This document shows positions 54,422 through 63,274 of a DNA stretch of 64,000 nucleotides, piece by piece. How positions within the stretch are numbered: the stretch's first letter is position 1; each line of letters begins with the position of its first letter. The position numbers and the translations under genes are program-made. A model generated the notes under the pieces. The model did no database searches and had not been told where the DNA came from. It saw only the letters and a list, made by a program, of their open reading frames with translations. Origin of the DNA: Streptomyces reniochalinae (GTDB lineage: Bacteria; Actinomycetota; Actinomycetes; Streptomycetales; Streptomycetaceae); NCBI RefSeq assembly GCF_003323735.1, contig NZ_QOIM01000057.1, forward strand, positions 62,001 through 126,000, written 5' to 3'.

Positions 54422-56377
54422 GTGTCCCTCCCCGGCACGTCCTCCAGCCACCGTCCGGACACGGCGCCCAGCCGCCGTCCGCCCCTGCTCCGGTCCGCCG
54501 GCAGCCGCTCGGCGCGGCGCACGTCCTCCGGGCGACGGCACTTCCGTGTCGGCCTGCCCGGGTGGCCCCGGCGCGTGTCGTCCCAGGTGCTGCTCATGCA
54601 ACTGGCGGTCGTCACAGGGGTGACCGCCCTGGCGACGGGGCTGTTCCTCGCACCGTTCAGCGCGCAACTCGACGACCAGGCGTCCCGGCGTGCGCTGGCC
54701 ATCGCCCAGGCCGCCGCGGCCGAGCCGGATCTGCCCACGTTGCTGACCGAGGGCGGCGGCCCCTCCCGCGACGGCCCCGTCCAGCGGCTGGCGGAGAGGG
54801 TGCGCCGCGCCACAGGCGCCAGCTACATCGTGGTGATGGACACCCGGGGCATCCGCTGGTCGCACGCGGAACCGGACCGGACCGGCGAACGCGTGTCCAC
54901 CGATCCCGGACCCGCGCTCGCGGGGGGCGAGGTGCACCACATCGACGAGGGAACACTGGGCAGGTCGGCCCGCGGAAAGGTGCCGCTGCGCGATGACCGG
55001 GGGCGGGTCGTCGGAGCGGTCTCGGTGGGGATCGCCTACGACAGCGTGCGCGACCGCTTCCTCCGCGCCGTACCCGGCCTGCTCGCCTACGCGGGCGGCG
55101 CGCTCGGGGTCGGTGCACTGGCCGCGCTACTCCTCTTCCGCCGGCTGCAAAAGCGCACCCACGCTCTGGAGTTCTCGGACATCAGCGCGCTGCTGGCCGA
55201 GCGGGAAGCGATCCTGCACGGCATCCGGGAGGGCGTCGTGGCCCTGGACGGCACGGGCAGGATCAGGCTCGTCAACGACGAGGCACAGCGTCTGCTGGAC
55301 CTGTCGCCCCGCCACATCGGCCTGTCCCCGCACCAGGCGCTGGGCACGGGGCGTACGGCCAGGCTGCTGGCGGGCGAGGTGCCTGGCGCCGACCTGCTGA
55401 CCGTCAGCGGCGGCAGGGTGCTGGTCGCCAACCGGATGCCCACGAACGACGGCGGCGCGGTGGCCACCCTGCGCGACCGGACCGAACTGGAACTGCTCGG
55501 CCGGGAACTCGACGGCTCCCACGGACTGATCGACGCCCTGCGCGCCCAGGACCACGAACACGCCAACCGCCTGCACATCCTGCTCGGGCTGCTCCAGTTG
55601 GACATGGTGGAGGACGCGGTCGCGTACCTGAGCGAAACCGTCGGGGTACACCGGGCGACGGCCGAGGAGATATCAGGACACGTACGTGATCCGATGCTCG
55701 CCGCGCTGCTGGTCGGCAAGGCCACAGTGGCGGCGGAGCGCGGGGCCGCCCTGCGCATCGCGGCGGGCACGCTGCTGCCCGACCGCCTGGTGGATCCGCC
55801 GGAACTGGCAACGGTGCTGGGCAACCTGGTCGACAACGCTCTCGACGCGGTCGCCGGCACGGCAGGCGGGAAGGTGGAGGTGGCCCTCGCCACGACCGCG
55901 GGGCCGCACGGGACCGGCGTCACACTGCGGGTGAGCGACAACGGTCCTGGCATCCCGGCGCGGCACCGGGAGACCGTGTTCACGGAGGGCTGGTCCACCA
56001 AGGAGCCACCCGCGCACGGCCGGCGCGGGCTCGGCCTCGCCCTGGTGCGGCGGCTCGCTGAGCGGCACGGTGGCACCGCCCGGGTCGGCGAGAGCGCGGA
56101 AGGAGGCGCGGAGTTCACCGTGGCCCTCCCCGAAGCGCTGCACCCTGAGGACCCTCGCACCGATCCCCCTGCTCCGCACGGCGATCCCCTTCGCCCTCAC
56201 ACCGATTCCCCTCGCCCTCACACCGATTCCCCACCCCCGCACGGCGATCCCCCTCGCCCTCGGAGCGGAACTCTTCGTCCTCCGAGCGGAACCCTTCGTC
56301 CTGGAACCGGGCACCCGCACGGGACCGGGGAGCCACCGGAGGGGAGCGAGGGTCTCAGACAGCGCCCGCGCCCGTGA
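54422..56377 (+). CDS. CitA/DcuS-type sensor histidine kinase
   Basis: GTG 54422 (GAGG at 7 nt); 651 residues. The basic, Ser-rich N-terminus precedes a membrane helix (about 55-77), an extracytoplasmic PAS-like domain (about 78-210, ATGASYIVVMDTRGIRWSH), a second helix (about 218-240) and a cytoplasmic PAS. The dimerization His lies in RAQDHEHANRLHIL. The ATPase has VLGNLVDNALDAV and GRRGLGLALVRRLAER. A long Pro/His/Asp-rich repetitive tail (about 575-651, HTDSPRPHTDSPPP) is unusual. The expected CitB-type regulator is not adjacent; the neighbour is a convergent acetate-type symporter, which could be its target. The 3' end overlaps that gene by 23 bp. Confidence 0.88.
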   Translation: MSLPGTSSSHRPDTAPSRRPPLLRSAGSRSARRTSSGRRHFRVGLPGWPRRVSSQVLLMQLAVVTGVTALATGLFLAPFSAQLDDQASRRALAIAQAAAAEPDLPTLLTEGGGPSRDGPVQRLAERVRRATGASYIVVMDTRGIRWSHAEPDRTGERVSTDPGPALAGGEVHHIDEGTLGRSARGKVPLRDDRGRVVGAVSVGIAYDSVRDRFLRAVPGLLAYAGGALGVGALAALLLFRRLQKRTHALEFSDISALLAEREAILHGIREGVVALDGTGRIRLVNDEAQRLLDLSPRHIGLSPHQALGTGRTARLLAGEVPGADLLTVSGGRVLVANRMPTNDGGAVATLRDRTELELLGRELDGSHGLIDALRAQDHEHANRLHILLGLLQLDMVEDAVAYLSETVGVHRATAEEISGHVRDPMLAALLVGKATVAAERGAALRIAAGTLLPDRLVDPPELATVLGNLVDNALDAVAGTAGGKVEVALATTAGPHGTGVTLRVSDNGPGIPARHRETVFTEGWSTKEPPAHGRRGLGLALVRRLAERHGGTARVGESAEGGAEFTVALPEALHPEDPRTDPPAPHGDPLRPHTDSPRPHTDSPPPHGDPPRPRSGTLRPPSGTLRPGTGHPHGTGEPPEGSEGLRQRPRP

Positions 56378-58043
56378 GCGAGCGCACCTCCGTCTCGGCG
56401 TAGCGACCCTCGTCGGGATGCTCGCGGGACGTGCCGAGCCAGCCGCACAGAAAGCCGAACGGGATCGAGACGATGCCGGGGTTCTCCAGCGGGAAGCAGA
56501 CGAAGTCGAGACCGGGGAAGAGGGCGCGTGGGGCACCGGAGACGACGGGCGAGAGCGCCACGAGCGCCATCGAGGACAGCAGGCCCCCGTACACCGCCCA
56601 CACGGCCCCACGGGTGGTGAAGCGGCGCCGGAACAGCGTGAACAGCAGCACCGGAAGATGGGCCGAGGCGGCCACGGCGAAGGCGAGGCCCACCAGGAAC
56701 GCCACGTTCAGCTCCCGCGCCGGCAGGCTCACCCCCACGGCCAGCGCCCCGACGGCCAGCGCCGCACGCCGGGCCACCGCCACCTCGCTCCGGCTGCCTT
56801 GGCCGCCCTCTGCCTCCTGCCCGCAGTCCCGCCGGTCTGTCCCGTCCTGGAGTGTCTGCCGCCGGGCCGCCTTCCCCTGCCGTCTCCGCCTGCCCGACGA
56901 CTCGTACAGGTCGTGGGCCACGGCCGCCGAAGCGGCGAGCGTGACCCCCGCGACCACCGCCAGGATGGTGGCGAAGACGACGGCGGCGACCAGTGCGAAC
57001 AGGACGGCACCGCCGGTGGAGCCCGCCCCTCCGCCCAGCTCGAAGGACAACAGGGGGACGGCCGTGTTCCCCGCGGGGCTGGAGCGGCGTACGGCCTCCG
57101 TGCCGACCAGGGCCGCCGCGCCGGTGCCCAGGACGAGCGCCATCAGGTAGAAGCCGCCGATCAGAACCGTCGACCACACGACCGACCTTCGGGCGGCCCG
57201 CGCCGTGGGCACGGTGGAGAAGCGCGCCAGAATGTGCGGAAGTCCGGCCGTTCCCAGAACGAGTGCCAGTCCGAGGCTGACGACGTCGAGCCTGGCGGCC
57301 CACCCGCTGTGCCCGTACTGCAACCCGGGCGCCAGGAAGTGCGCGCCGTGTCCACTGTGTTCGGCCGCGCTGGTCAGCAGGTCCGTCAGGTCACCGCCGA
57401 AGCGCAGCAGCACCAGCACGCTCAGACCGAGCGCACCGCCCACCAGCAGCACGGCTTTGACGATCTGGATCCAGGTGGTCGCCCGCATCCCGCCACAGGC
57501 GACGTAGCAGACCATCAGGGCACCGACACCGAGCACCGTCCAGGTGTACGCCGCTCCGCCGGGATCGCCGAGCAGCAGTGCGACCACACTGCCCGCGCCG
57601 ACCAGCTGCGCCACGAGGTACAGCACGGAGACCGTCACAGACGAGGTGCCCAGTGCGATCCGCACCGGCCGCTCCCGCAGGCGCGCGGCGGCCACGTCCG
57701 CGAGGGTGAAACGGCCGCAGTTGCGTAGGGGTTCGGCGACGAAGAACAGCACGACCACCCACGCCGCCAGGAAGCCCACCGCGTACAGCATGCCGTCGTA
57801 GCCGTAGAGCGCGACCAGCCCGGAGACGCCGAGAAAGGAAGCCGCCGACATGTGGTCCCCGGCGATGGCGAAACCATTCTCCAGCGGGGAGAAGAGCCGG
57901 CCCCCGGCGAAGAACTCCTCCGACGAGCCGCGGCGCCCACCGCCCACCCGACGCCCGCCGCCGGCCCAGCGCGTGATGGCCAGCGTCGCCACGCCGACGG
58001 CGCCGAACAGCACCAGGATCAGCGACTGGTCACCGCCGCTCAC
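56355..58043 (-). CDS. Sodium:solute symporter, cation/acetate (ActP/MctC) type
   Basis: GTG 58043, overlapping the DUF485 stop (GTGA); 562 residues, about 13 membrane helices. SSS-family signatures include FAGGRLFSPLENGFAIAGDH, SAASFLGVSGLVALYGYDG and GLPHILARFSTVP. It imports acetate, pyruvate or propionate with Na+ or H+. A hydrophilic insertion (about 405-450, rich in Arg, Gln and Gly) between helices is longer than usual. The upstream DUF485 partner supports the ActP-type call. Confidence 0.9.
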   Translation of the reverse strand: MSGGDQSLILVLFGAVGVATLAITRWAGGGRRVGGGRRGSSEEFFAGGRLFSPLENGFAIAGDHMSAASFLGVSGLVALYGYDGMLYAVGFLAAWVVVLFFVAEPLRNCGRFTLADVAAARLRERPVRIALGTSSVTVSVLYLVAQLVGAGSVVALLLGDPGGAAYTWTVLGVGALMVCYVACGGMRATTWIQIVKAVLLVGGALGLSVLVLLRFGGDLTDLLTSAAEHSGHGAHFLAPGLQYGHSGWAARLDVVSLGLALVLGTAGLPHILARFSTVPTARAARRSVVWSTVLIGGFYLMALVLGTGAAALVGTEAVRRSSPAGNTAVPLLSFELGGGAGSTGGAVLFALVAAVVFATILAVVAGVTLAASAAVAHDLYESSGRRRRQGKAARRQTLQDGTDRRDCGQEAEGGQGSRSEVAVARRAALAVGALAVGVSLPARELNVAFLVGLAFAVAASAHLPVLLFTLFRRRFTTRGAVWAVYGGLLSSMALVALSPVVSGAPRALFPGLDFVCFPLENPGIVSIPFGFLCGWLGTSREHPDEGRYAETEVRSLTGAGAV

Positions 58044-58504
58044 CTGGCGCCCTCGCGAGCCGCCGTCCGCGCGCTCCGGACCGCGTCCTGAGTTCTCCAG
58101 CGCAGTTCGAAGGCGAGCCGGTCCCTGCGCAACCGGGCATGGCGCGCGTACCACCAGGTCAGCAGAAACGTTGCGGCGAACTGCGCGAGCCCGGCGACCA
58201 TCGCGACGTTGAGCACACCCGCCACCTCACCGGCCATCAGGCCGGGCGCGGAGACGGCGAGCGCCACATAGGCCAGGTACCAGAGCAGGAACGCCGCACC
58301 GGCCGGCCACACGAAACTCCGGTAGCGACCGCGCACTTCGCGGAAGGCCGCACTGCTCTGGACCGTCAGGTACGCCTCTCGCGTGCCCGTCCGCACCGGT
58401 CCGGTGCGGACCCCGGGGGGCCGGACCGGGCCCGGAGGAGGGGCACAACCGGGCCGGGAGCCGCCCATGGAGAGGGAGTCGTACCAGGGATCGTCGATGC
58501 GCAT
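58040..58504 (-). CDS. DUF485 membrane protein, symporter partner (YjcH-like)
   Basis: ATG 58504 (MRIDDPWYDS); 154 residues. The N-terminal 55 residues are Pro/Gly-rich; then FREVRGRYRSFVWPAGAAFL, two membrane helices (about 65-87, 100-125) and a basic tail. DUF485 proteins are encoded with ActP in many bacteria, and the stop-start overlap shows coupling. A 24-bp perfect inverted repeat lies 34 bp upstream. Confidence 0.88.
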   Translation of the reverse strand: MRIDDPWYDSLSMGGSRPGCAPPPGPVRPPGVRTGPVRTGTREAYLTVQSSAAFREVRGRYRSFVWPAGAAFLLWYLAYVALAVSAPGLMAGEVAGVLNVAMVAGLAQFAATFLLTWWYARHARLRRDRLAFELRWRTQDAVRSARTAAREGAR

Positions 58505-58538
58505 GCCGTCAGAATGGGCGCACCGCTGTGCTCCTGTT

Positions 58539-58590
58539 CGCCCCAAGCCTGCTCGTTCACCTCTTCAGGTGAACGAGCAGGCTTGGGGCG
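58539..58590. promoter_or_regulatory. Perfect 24-bp inverted repeat
   Basis: Left arm 58539-58562 begins CGCCCCAAGCCTGCTCG and is matched base for base by 58567-58590 across a CTTC loop. It lies downstream of parE and upstream of DUF485, both minus strand, so it could be the parE terminator (no U-run) or a structured leader/operator of the symporter operon. Nothing else was seen in 58591-58757. Confidence 0.85.
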
Positions 58591-58757
58591 ACCGGGAAGG
58601 CCGGACGCGAGCGGCCGGGCCCGCGTTCGCACAGCGGGACCGAACGGCCAGCCCGCACTCGCACCCGCACAGCGACGCGGGCCGCCGGAAGGGCCCGCGA
58701 GCCGCCGGACGCGCCCCCTTAAGGCAGGTCACGGCAGGTCAGGTTCCGGCTCATGGC

Positions 58758-60881
58758 TCAGATGTCGATGCGGGAGCGGTCCAGCGTGGCGGCGGAGGAG
58801 CTGATGAACTCGCGGCGCGGCGCCACCTCGCTGCCCATCAGCAGGGAGAACGCCTCCTCGGCCGCCTCCAGGTCGCTGATGTTGATGCGGCGCAGCGTGC
58901 GGTGCCGCGGGTCCATCGTCGTCTCCGCCAGCTGGTCGGCGTCCATCTCGCCCAGCCCCTTGTAGCGCTGGATGGACTCCTTGTAACGCGTCCCCTTGCG
59001 CTCGAGTTCCAGCAGCGTCTGGCGCAACTCGTTGTCCGAGTAGGTGTACAGGAACTTCTCCTGGCCCTTCTTCGGGTTGATCAACTCGATCCGGTGCAGC
59101 GGCGGTACCGCGGAGAAGACCCGTCCCTCCTCGACCATCGGCCGCATGTAGCGCTGGAAGAGCGTGAGCAGCAGACAGCGGATGTGGGCGCCGTCCACAT
59201 CGGCGTCGGCAAGGAAGATGACCTTGCCGTAACGGGCCTGGTCGATGTCGAACGACCGTCCCGAGCCGGCTCCTATGACCTGGATGATCGAGCCGCACTC
59301 GGCGTTCTTGAGCATGTCGGAGACGGACGACTTCTGCACGTTGAGGATCTTGCCGCGGATCGGCAGCAACGCCTGGAACTCGGAGTTCCTGGCCACCTTC
59401 GCGGTGCCGAGCGCGGAGTCGCCCTCGACGATGAACAACTCGGTGCGGTCGATGTCGTCGGCACGGCAGTCGGCCAGCTTGGCGGGCAGCGCCGAGGACT
59501 CCAACGCGGTCTTGCGGCGCTGCGCCTCCTTGTGCTGCCGCGCGGCGATCCGCGTCCGGGCCGCGGCGACGACCTTCTCCAGCACGGACCGTGCCTGCGC
59601 CTTGGCGTCCCGCTTGGAGGAGGTCAGGAAGGACTTCAGTTCCTTGGCCACCACCTGCGCGACGATGCGCGAAGCCGCGGAGGTCCCCAGCACCTCCTTG
59701 GTCTGCCCCTCGAACTGCGGCTCGGCCAGCCGGACGGTCACCACGGCGGTGAGCCCTTCGGTGGCGTCATCCTTGACGACGTCGTCGTCGGCGACCTTCA
59801 GCAGCCTGTTCGTGCGCAGCGCCTCGTTGACGGTCTTGGTGACAGCGCGCTCGAAGCCTGCGACGTGCGTGCCGCCCTTGGGCGTCGCGATGATGTTCAC
59901 GAACGATTTGACCGTCGTGTCGTACCCGGTCCCCCAGCGCAGCGCGACGTCCACGCCGAGCTCCCGCTGGACCTCCGAGGGGGTCATGTGCCCGCGGTCG
60001 TCGAGAACCGGCACGGTCTCCTTGAACGTCCCCTGGCCCTGCAGCCTGAGTACGTCACAGACCGGCTTGTCGGGGGCGAGGTACTCACAGAACTCACTGA
60101 TGCCGCCGTCGTAGCGGAACGTCTCCTGTGAGACGTCCTCACCCTCCAGGCCCCGCTCGTCCCGCACGACCAGGGTCAGCCCGGGCACCAGGAACGCGGT
60201 CTGACGGGCACGCGCGTACAGCGTGTCCAAGGAGAGCTTGGCGTCCTTGAGGAAGATCTGCCGGTCGGACCAGTAGCGGATCCTGGTGCCCGTTCGCGTC
60301 TTCGGGATCTTCTTGCCCTTGAGTACCCCGCTGGAAGGGTCGAAGGGCGCCTCGGGGCCCGGCTCGGTGAAGATGCCGGGCACACCGCGGCGGAAACTGA
60401 TGGTGTGGGTCCGACTGTTCAGGTCGACCTCGACGTCCAGACGCGAGGAGAGCGCGTTCACCACGGAGGCGCCGACACCGTGCAGACCGCCGGAGGCCGC
60501 GTACGAGCCACCACCGAACTTGCCGCCGGCGTGCAGCTTGGTCATCACGACCTCGACACCGGGAAGACCCGTCTTCGGCTCGATGTCGACGGGGATGCCC
60601 CGGCCGTTGTCGGTGACCTCGACCGAGCCGTCCTCGTGCAGGATGACCTCGATCCGGTCGCAGTAGCCCCCCAGGGCTTCGTCAACGGAATTGTCGATGA
60701 TCTCCCACAGGCAGTGCATCAGGCCGCGACTGTCGGTCGAGCCGATGTACATGCCAGGCCGCTTGCGCACGGCCTCCAGACCCTCCAGGACGAGCAGATG
60801 CCGCGCGGTGTAATTGGAACCGCCCTCACGGTCTGCCCCGGTCAGCAGTGCGGTGGACGGCACGGACATGTCGGCGGTCAC
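58758..60881 (-). CDS. parE: DNA topoisomerase IV subunit B (ParE; GyrB-like)
   Basis: GTG 60881 after GAGGAG at 8 nt; 707 residues. The GHKL ATPase has EIIDNSVDEAL, VTDNGRGIPVD and GGLHGVGASVVNAL. The TOPRIM domain has IVEGDSA and DADVDGAHIRCL. It ends GLGEMDADQLAETTMDP, the GyrB C-terminal signature. Forms topoisomerase IV with ParC for decatenation. The upstream AT-rich stretch near 61010-61030 has TTCGATA repeats and may hold its promoter. Confidence 0.94.
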   Translation of the reverse strand: MTADMSVPSTALLTGADREGGSNYTARHLLVLEGLEAVRKRPGMYIGSTDSRGLMHCLWEIIDNSVDEALGGYCDRIEVILHEDGSVEVTDNGRGIPVDIEPKTGLPGVEVVMTKLHAGGKFGGGSYAASGGLHGVGASVVNALSSRLDVEVDLNSRTHTISFRRGVPGIFTEPGPEAPFDPSSGVLKGKKIPKTRTGTRIRYWSDRQIFLKDAKLSLDTLYARARQTAFLVPGLTLVVRDERGLEGEDVSQETFRYDGGISEFCEYLAPDKPVCDVLRLQGQGTFKETVPVLDDRGHMTPSEVQRELGVDVALRWGTGYDTTVKSFVNIIATPKGGTHVAGFERAVTKTVNEALRTNRLLKVADDDVVKDDATEGLTAVVTVRLAEPQFEGQTKEVLGTSAASRIVAQVVAKELKSFLTSSKRDAKAQARSVLEKVVAAARTRIAARQHKEAQRRKTALESSALPAKLADCRADDIDRTELFIVEGDSALGTAKVARNSEFQALLPIRGKILNVQKSSVSDMLKNAECGSIIQVIGAGSGRSFDIDQARYGKVIFLADADVDGAHIRCLLLTLFQRYMRPMVEEGRVFSAVPPLHRIELINPKKGQEKFLYTYSDNELRQTLLELERKGTRYKESIQRYKGLGEMDADQLAETTMDPRHRTLRRINISDLEAAEEAFSLLMGSEVAPRREFISSSAATLDRSRIDI

Positions 60882-61009
60882 GCGGTTCGCTCCTCGCTGA
60901 ATTCTGCTTGAGACGGCTGGGTTGCCGCGTCAGAGGGTACCGAGGCCCAGGACGGCGCGTGACGCACGACCCAGGCCGGGGATAAGGAGAACCGCCATGC
61001 TAGCTCATA

Positions 61010-61028
61010 TTCGATATCCTGTTCGATA
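61010..61028 (-). promoter_or_regulatory. TTCGATA direct repeats upstream of parE
   Basis: Two TTCGATA copies 12 bp apart (61010-61016, 61022-61028) in the only AT-rich patch of the parE leader. On the minus strand TAGCAT (61002-60997) is a -10 candidate. The remaining gap to 61391 holds the promoter of the DUF7455 gene and no other gene I can support. Confidence 0.3.
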
Positions 61029-61391
61029 ACCCGCCTGGGTGACTCACACATCACGTTCCCATCCAGGCATGAACCGTTTAGGCTCCGGGCACGTCCCTCA
61101 CAACGGAGGAGGGAACAGCCCGGAGTCGGACGACAACCCAACGGCACGACGGAAGCCTGCCAGCGCCACTGGCAGGAGCCGGCCACCACTCACCGTCACA
61201 AATTCCACGACAGACCGAACACAACAGACGGAAACCCCAACCCCTGCAATACGGCCCATTCGCCGCCACCCGGCAACAATCCGGCCTCCCGGCCAAAAAA
61301 GTCCGGGAATGAAGGCCAGAGCGGGAACGTTTTCGGCCTGGTTGGATGTTGACCCTGGTACGACAGCTCGTCGAGCTAGAGAAGAGGCGAC

Positions 61392-61622
61392 GTGACTACA
61401 GTTCTGACCCCCGCGACCCCGCTGACTGCAGCCGACCGCTGTGACCGCTGCAACGCCCAGGCCTACCTGCGCGTTGTCCTGGTGAGTGGCGGAGAGCTGC
61501 TGTTCTGCGCCCACCACGGCCGTAAGTACGAGCCGGAGCTCAAGAAGATCGCCGCGGAGATACAGGACGAGACGGAGAAGCTCACCGCGACTCCTGCCAC
61601 TGCGGGCGAGGACGAACGGTGA
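61392..61622 (+). CDS. DUF7455 small zinc-ribbon-like protein
   Basis: GTG 61392 after GAAGAGG; 76 residues. Cys-x2-Cys (CDRCNA) and Cys-x2-His (CAHHGRKY) around AYLRVVLVSGGELLF form a likely zinc site. This short protein is common next to parE and hrdB in actinobacteria. Function unknown. A 16-bp terminator stem follows 61 bp later. Confidence 0.87.
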   Translation: MTTVLTPATPLTAADRCDRCNAQAYLRVVLVSGGELLFCAHHGRKYEPELKKIAAEIQDETEKLTATPATAGEDER

Positions 61623-61683
61623 CCTGCTGAGCTGACGCCTTCGCGTCCGCATCCGACGAGCTACCCCGGCACAGGCCGGTATC

Positions 61684-61721
61684 GGCGGACGGCCCTCCCA
61701 CCAGCGGGAGAGCCGTCCGCC
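61684..61721 (+). terminator. Terminator of the DUF7455 gene
   Basis: GGCGGACGGCCCTCCC with GGGAGAGCCGTCCGCC, 16-bp stem with one mismatch. 61722-61958 contains no feature I can support. Confidence 0.8.
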
Positions 61722-61958
61722 CTCGTCGTTTCCCGGCCGCCCCCGGCTGCCCTCGTCGTCTCGGCCCGTCTCCCACCATTCGCGCCGGTGCGCTGCGCCG
61801 ACCGAGAGCACGGAACGGGATCATGGCCGATTCTGCGCCGTGGTCGGTCGACCGGAGCCCGGGCGTGCCTGCGGCCGATCCAATTCGGCGGACCGCCACC
61901 GGGGCACTGGGGGCCCCGGAAACGCCTGCAAGACCTCTGCGCGCCGCCAGCGTGCTGC

Positions 61959-62864
61959 TCAGGATCCCGTGGCCGGAGCCGCGCCCTCCTGGGCCCCGAT
62001 GACGGACTGCACCGCTGAGATCCGCGTATACACCCCCGGACGCCCCTGCTGCCCGCAGCCGATCCCCCACGAGACCAGTCCTACGAGCTTGCCCTGGGCG
62101 ACCAGTGGGCCGCCGCTGTCCCCCTGGCAGGCGTCCTTGCCCCCCTGCTTGAGACCGGCGCACAGCATCGTGCCGCGGTCGTACGTACCCTCGGCCGACC
62201 CCGGATACGCGCGCTCACAGTCCGCGTCCGGCAGCACGTTGACGCCCGCCGCGTGCAGGGTGTCCGCGTAGTCCCCGCGCCCAGTGGTGTCCCCCCAGCC
62301 GTAGACCGTCGCCGCCGTGCCCGCCTGGTACCCGGAATCACCCTTCTGCGCCATCGGAAGGATGTCGTCCTGCGGCAGCGCGGAGGCCAGCCGCAGGACC
62401 GCGACGTCCCCCTTGTTGGTCTTGGGGTCGTACTCCGGGTTGACCTTCCACGACTCGACGGCGACCTCCTTGCCCGTCGTCTGCGTGAGATCCCCCCGCC
62501 CCGTGATGACGCGCAGGTCGTCGACCTGCGACGGATCGGTGCCCAGCACCTCGCGACTGACGCAGTGCGCCGCCGTGACGGCCGTACGGGGACCCACGAC
62601 CGCACTGCCGCAGAACTGCCCGGAACGCTCCGGCCCGAACCGCGAGCGGCTGGAGAGCGCCGCCACCCACGGATGGCTCTCGGCACTCACCGGCCTTCCG
62701 CCGATCACGGCGCGGTCGCCCGGGTCCTGGCCGTGCGCCGCGGCGGGCGAGGCGGTGGGGGCGAGGAGCGCCGCTATGAGCGCCACCCCCAGGACGAAAA
62801 GGCGACTTCCCGGGCTCCCGGGAGTGCGGACAGCGCGTGTTCGCTTACAGCGCATCCCTCGCAT
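61959..62864 (-). CDS. Secreted trypsin-like serine protease (S1)
   Basis: ATG 62864 preceded by CAGGAGG at 7 nt; the earlier in-frame starts are rejected. 301 residues. A signal peptide (basic, hydrophobic 22-40, SPAAA cleavage) is followed by a short pro-region and VIGGRPV, the trypsin N-terminus. The triad is His100 (TAAHC), Asp153 (DVAVLRL) and Ser250 (GDSGGP). Three Cys pairs fit disulfides. Asp six residues before Ser (DACQGDSGG) predicts Arg/Lys specificity. Confidence 0.92.
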   Translation of the reverse strand: MRGMRCKRTRAVRTPGSPGSRLFVLGVALIAALLAPTASPAAAHGQDPGDRAVIGGRPVSAESHPWVAALSSRSRFGPERSGQFCGSAVVGPRTAVTAAHCVSREVLGTDPSQVDDLRVITGRGDLTQTTGKEVAVESWKVNPEYDPKTNKGDVAVLRLASALPQDDILPMAQKGDSGYQAGTAATVYGWGDTTGRGDYADTLHAAGVNVLPDADCERAYPGSAEGTYDRGTMLCAGLKQGGKDACQGDSGGPLVAQGKLVGLVSWGIGCGQQGRPGVYTRISAVQSVIGAQEGAAPATGS

Positions 62865-63103
62865 GAACCGACCTCCTGCACCGTGCGGAACTACCTGACT
62901 ACCCAGGGTGTTCCTCCCGCACGCTGCGCGCATCCCGAGACGACCATGACGAGCGCCTGACACTCGTATGTACGTACGGACGCTGGTAGACACGTACGGA
63001 ATCAGGTGTGTCACGCACGGACGCCGGCACGCGCGTATGAACACACGCACGAACACCGGAAAGACGGCACGATCCCGCTGCGGAGACTGGTCACACCGCA
63101 CCG

Positions 63104-63170
63104 CGAAGGTCGACGGACCACACGGCGAAGGACGGTCGACCACACACGGCGAAGGCCGGTGGACCCGCCC
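63104..63170. repeat. Three tandem CGAAGG(N)CGGTCGACCACAC units
   Basis: About 22-24 bp period, imperfect, running into the hrdB terminator; the third unit is part of its stem. The rest of 62865-63103 is a GC-rich leader with CACGTACGG repeats and no gene. Confidence 0.6.
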
Positions 63171-63192
63171 TCAGCGGGCCCACCGGCCTTCG
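63150..63192 (-). terminator. Terminator downstream of hrdB
   Basis: CGAAGGCCGGTGGACCCGC with GCGGGCCCACCGGCCTTCG (one mismatch), 82 bp after the hrdB stop. Confidence 0.85.
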
Positions 63193-63274
63193 TGTCACTC
63201 TCGTGTGCTCCCCCCCGGGGCGGCCGCCTCGGACAGACGAACCGCTCGGGGGCCTCAGCTGGAGGCTCGGAGGC

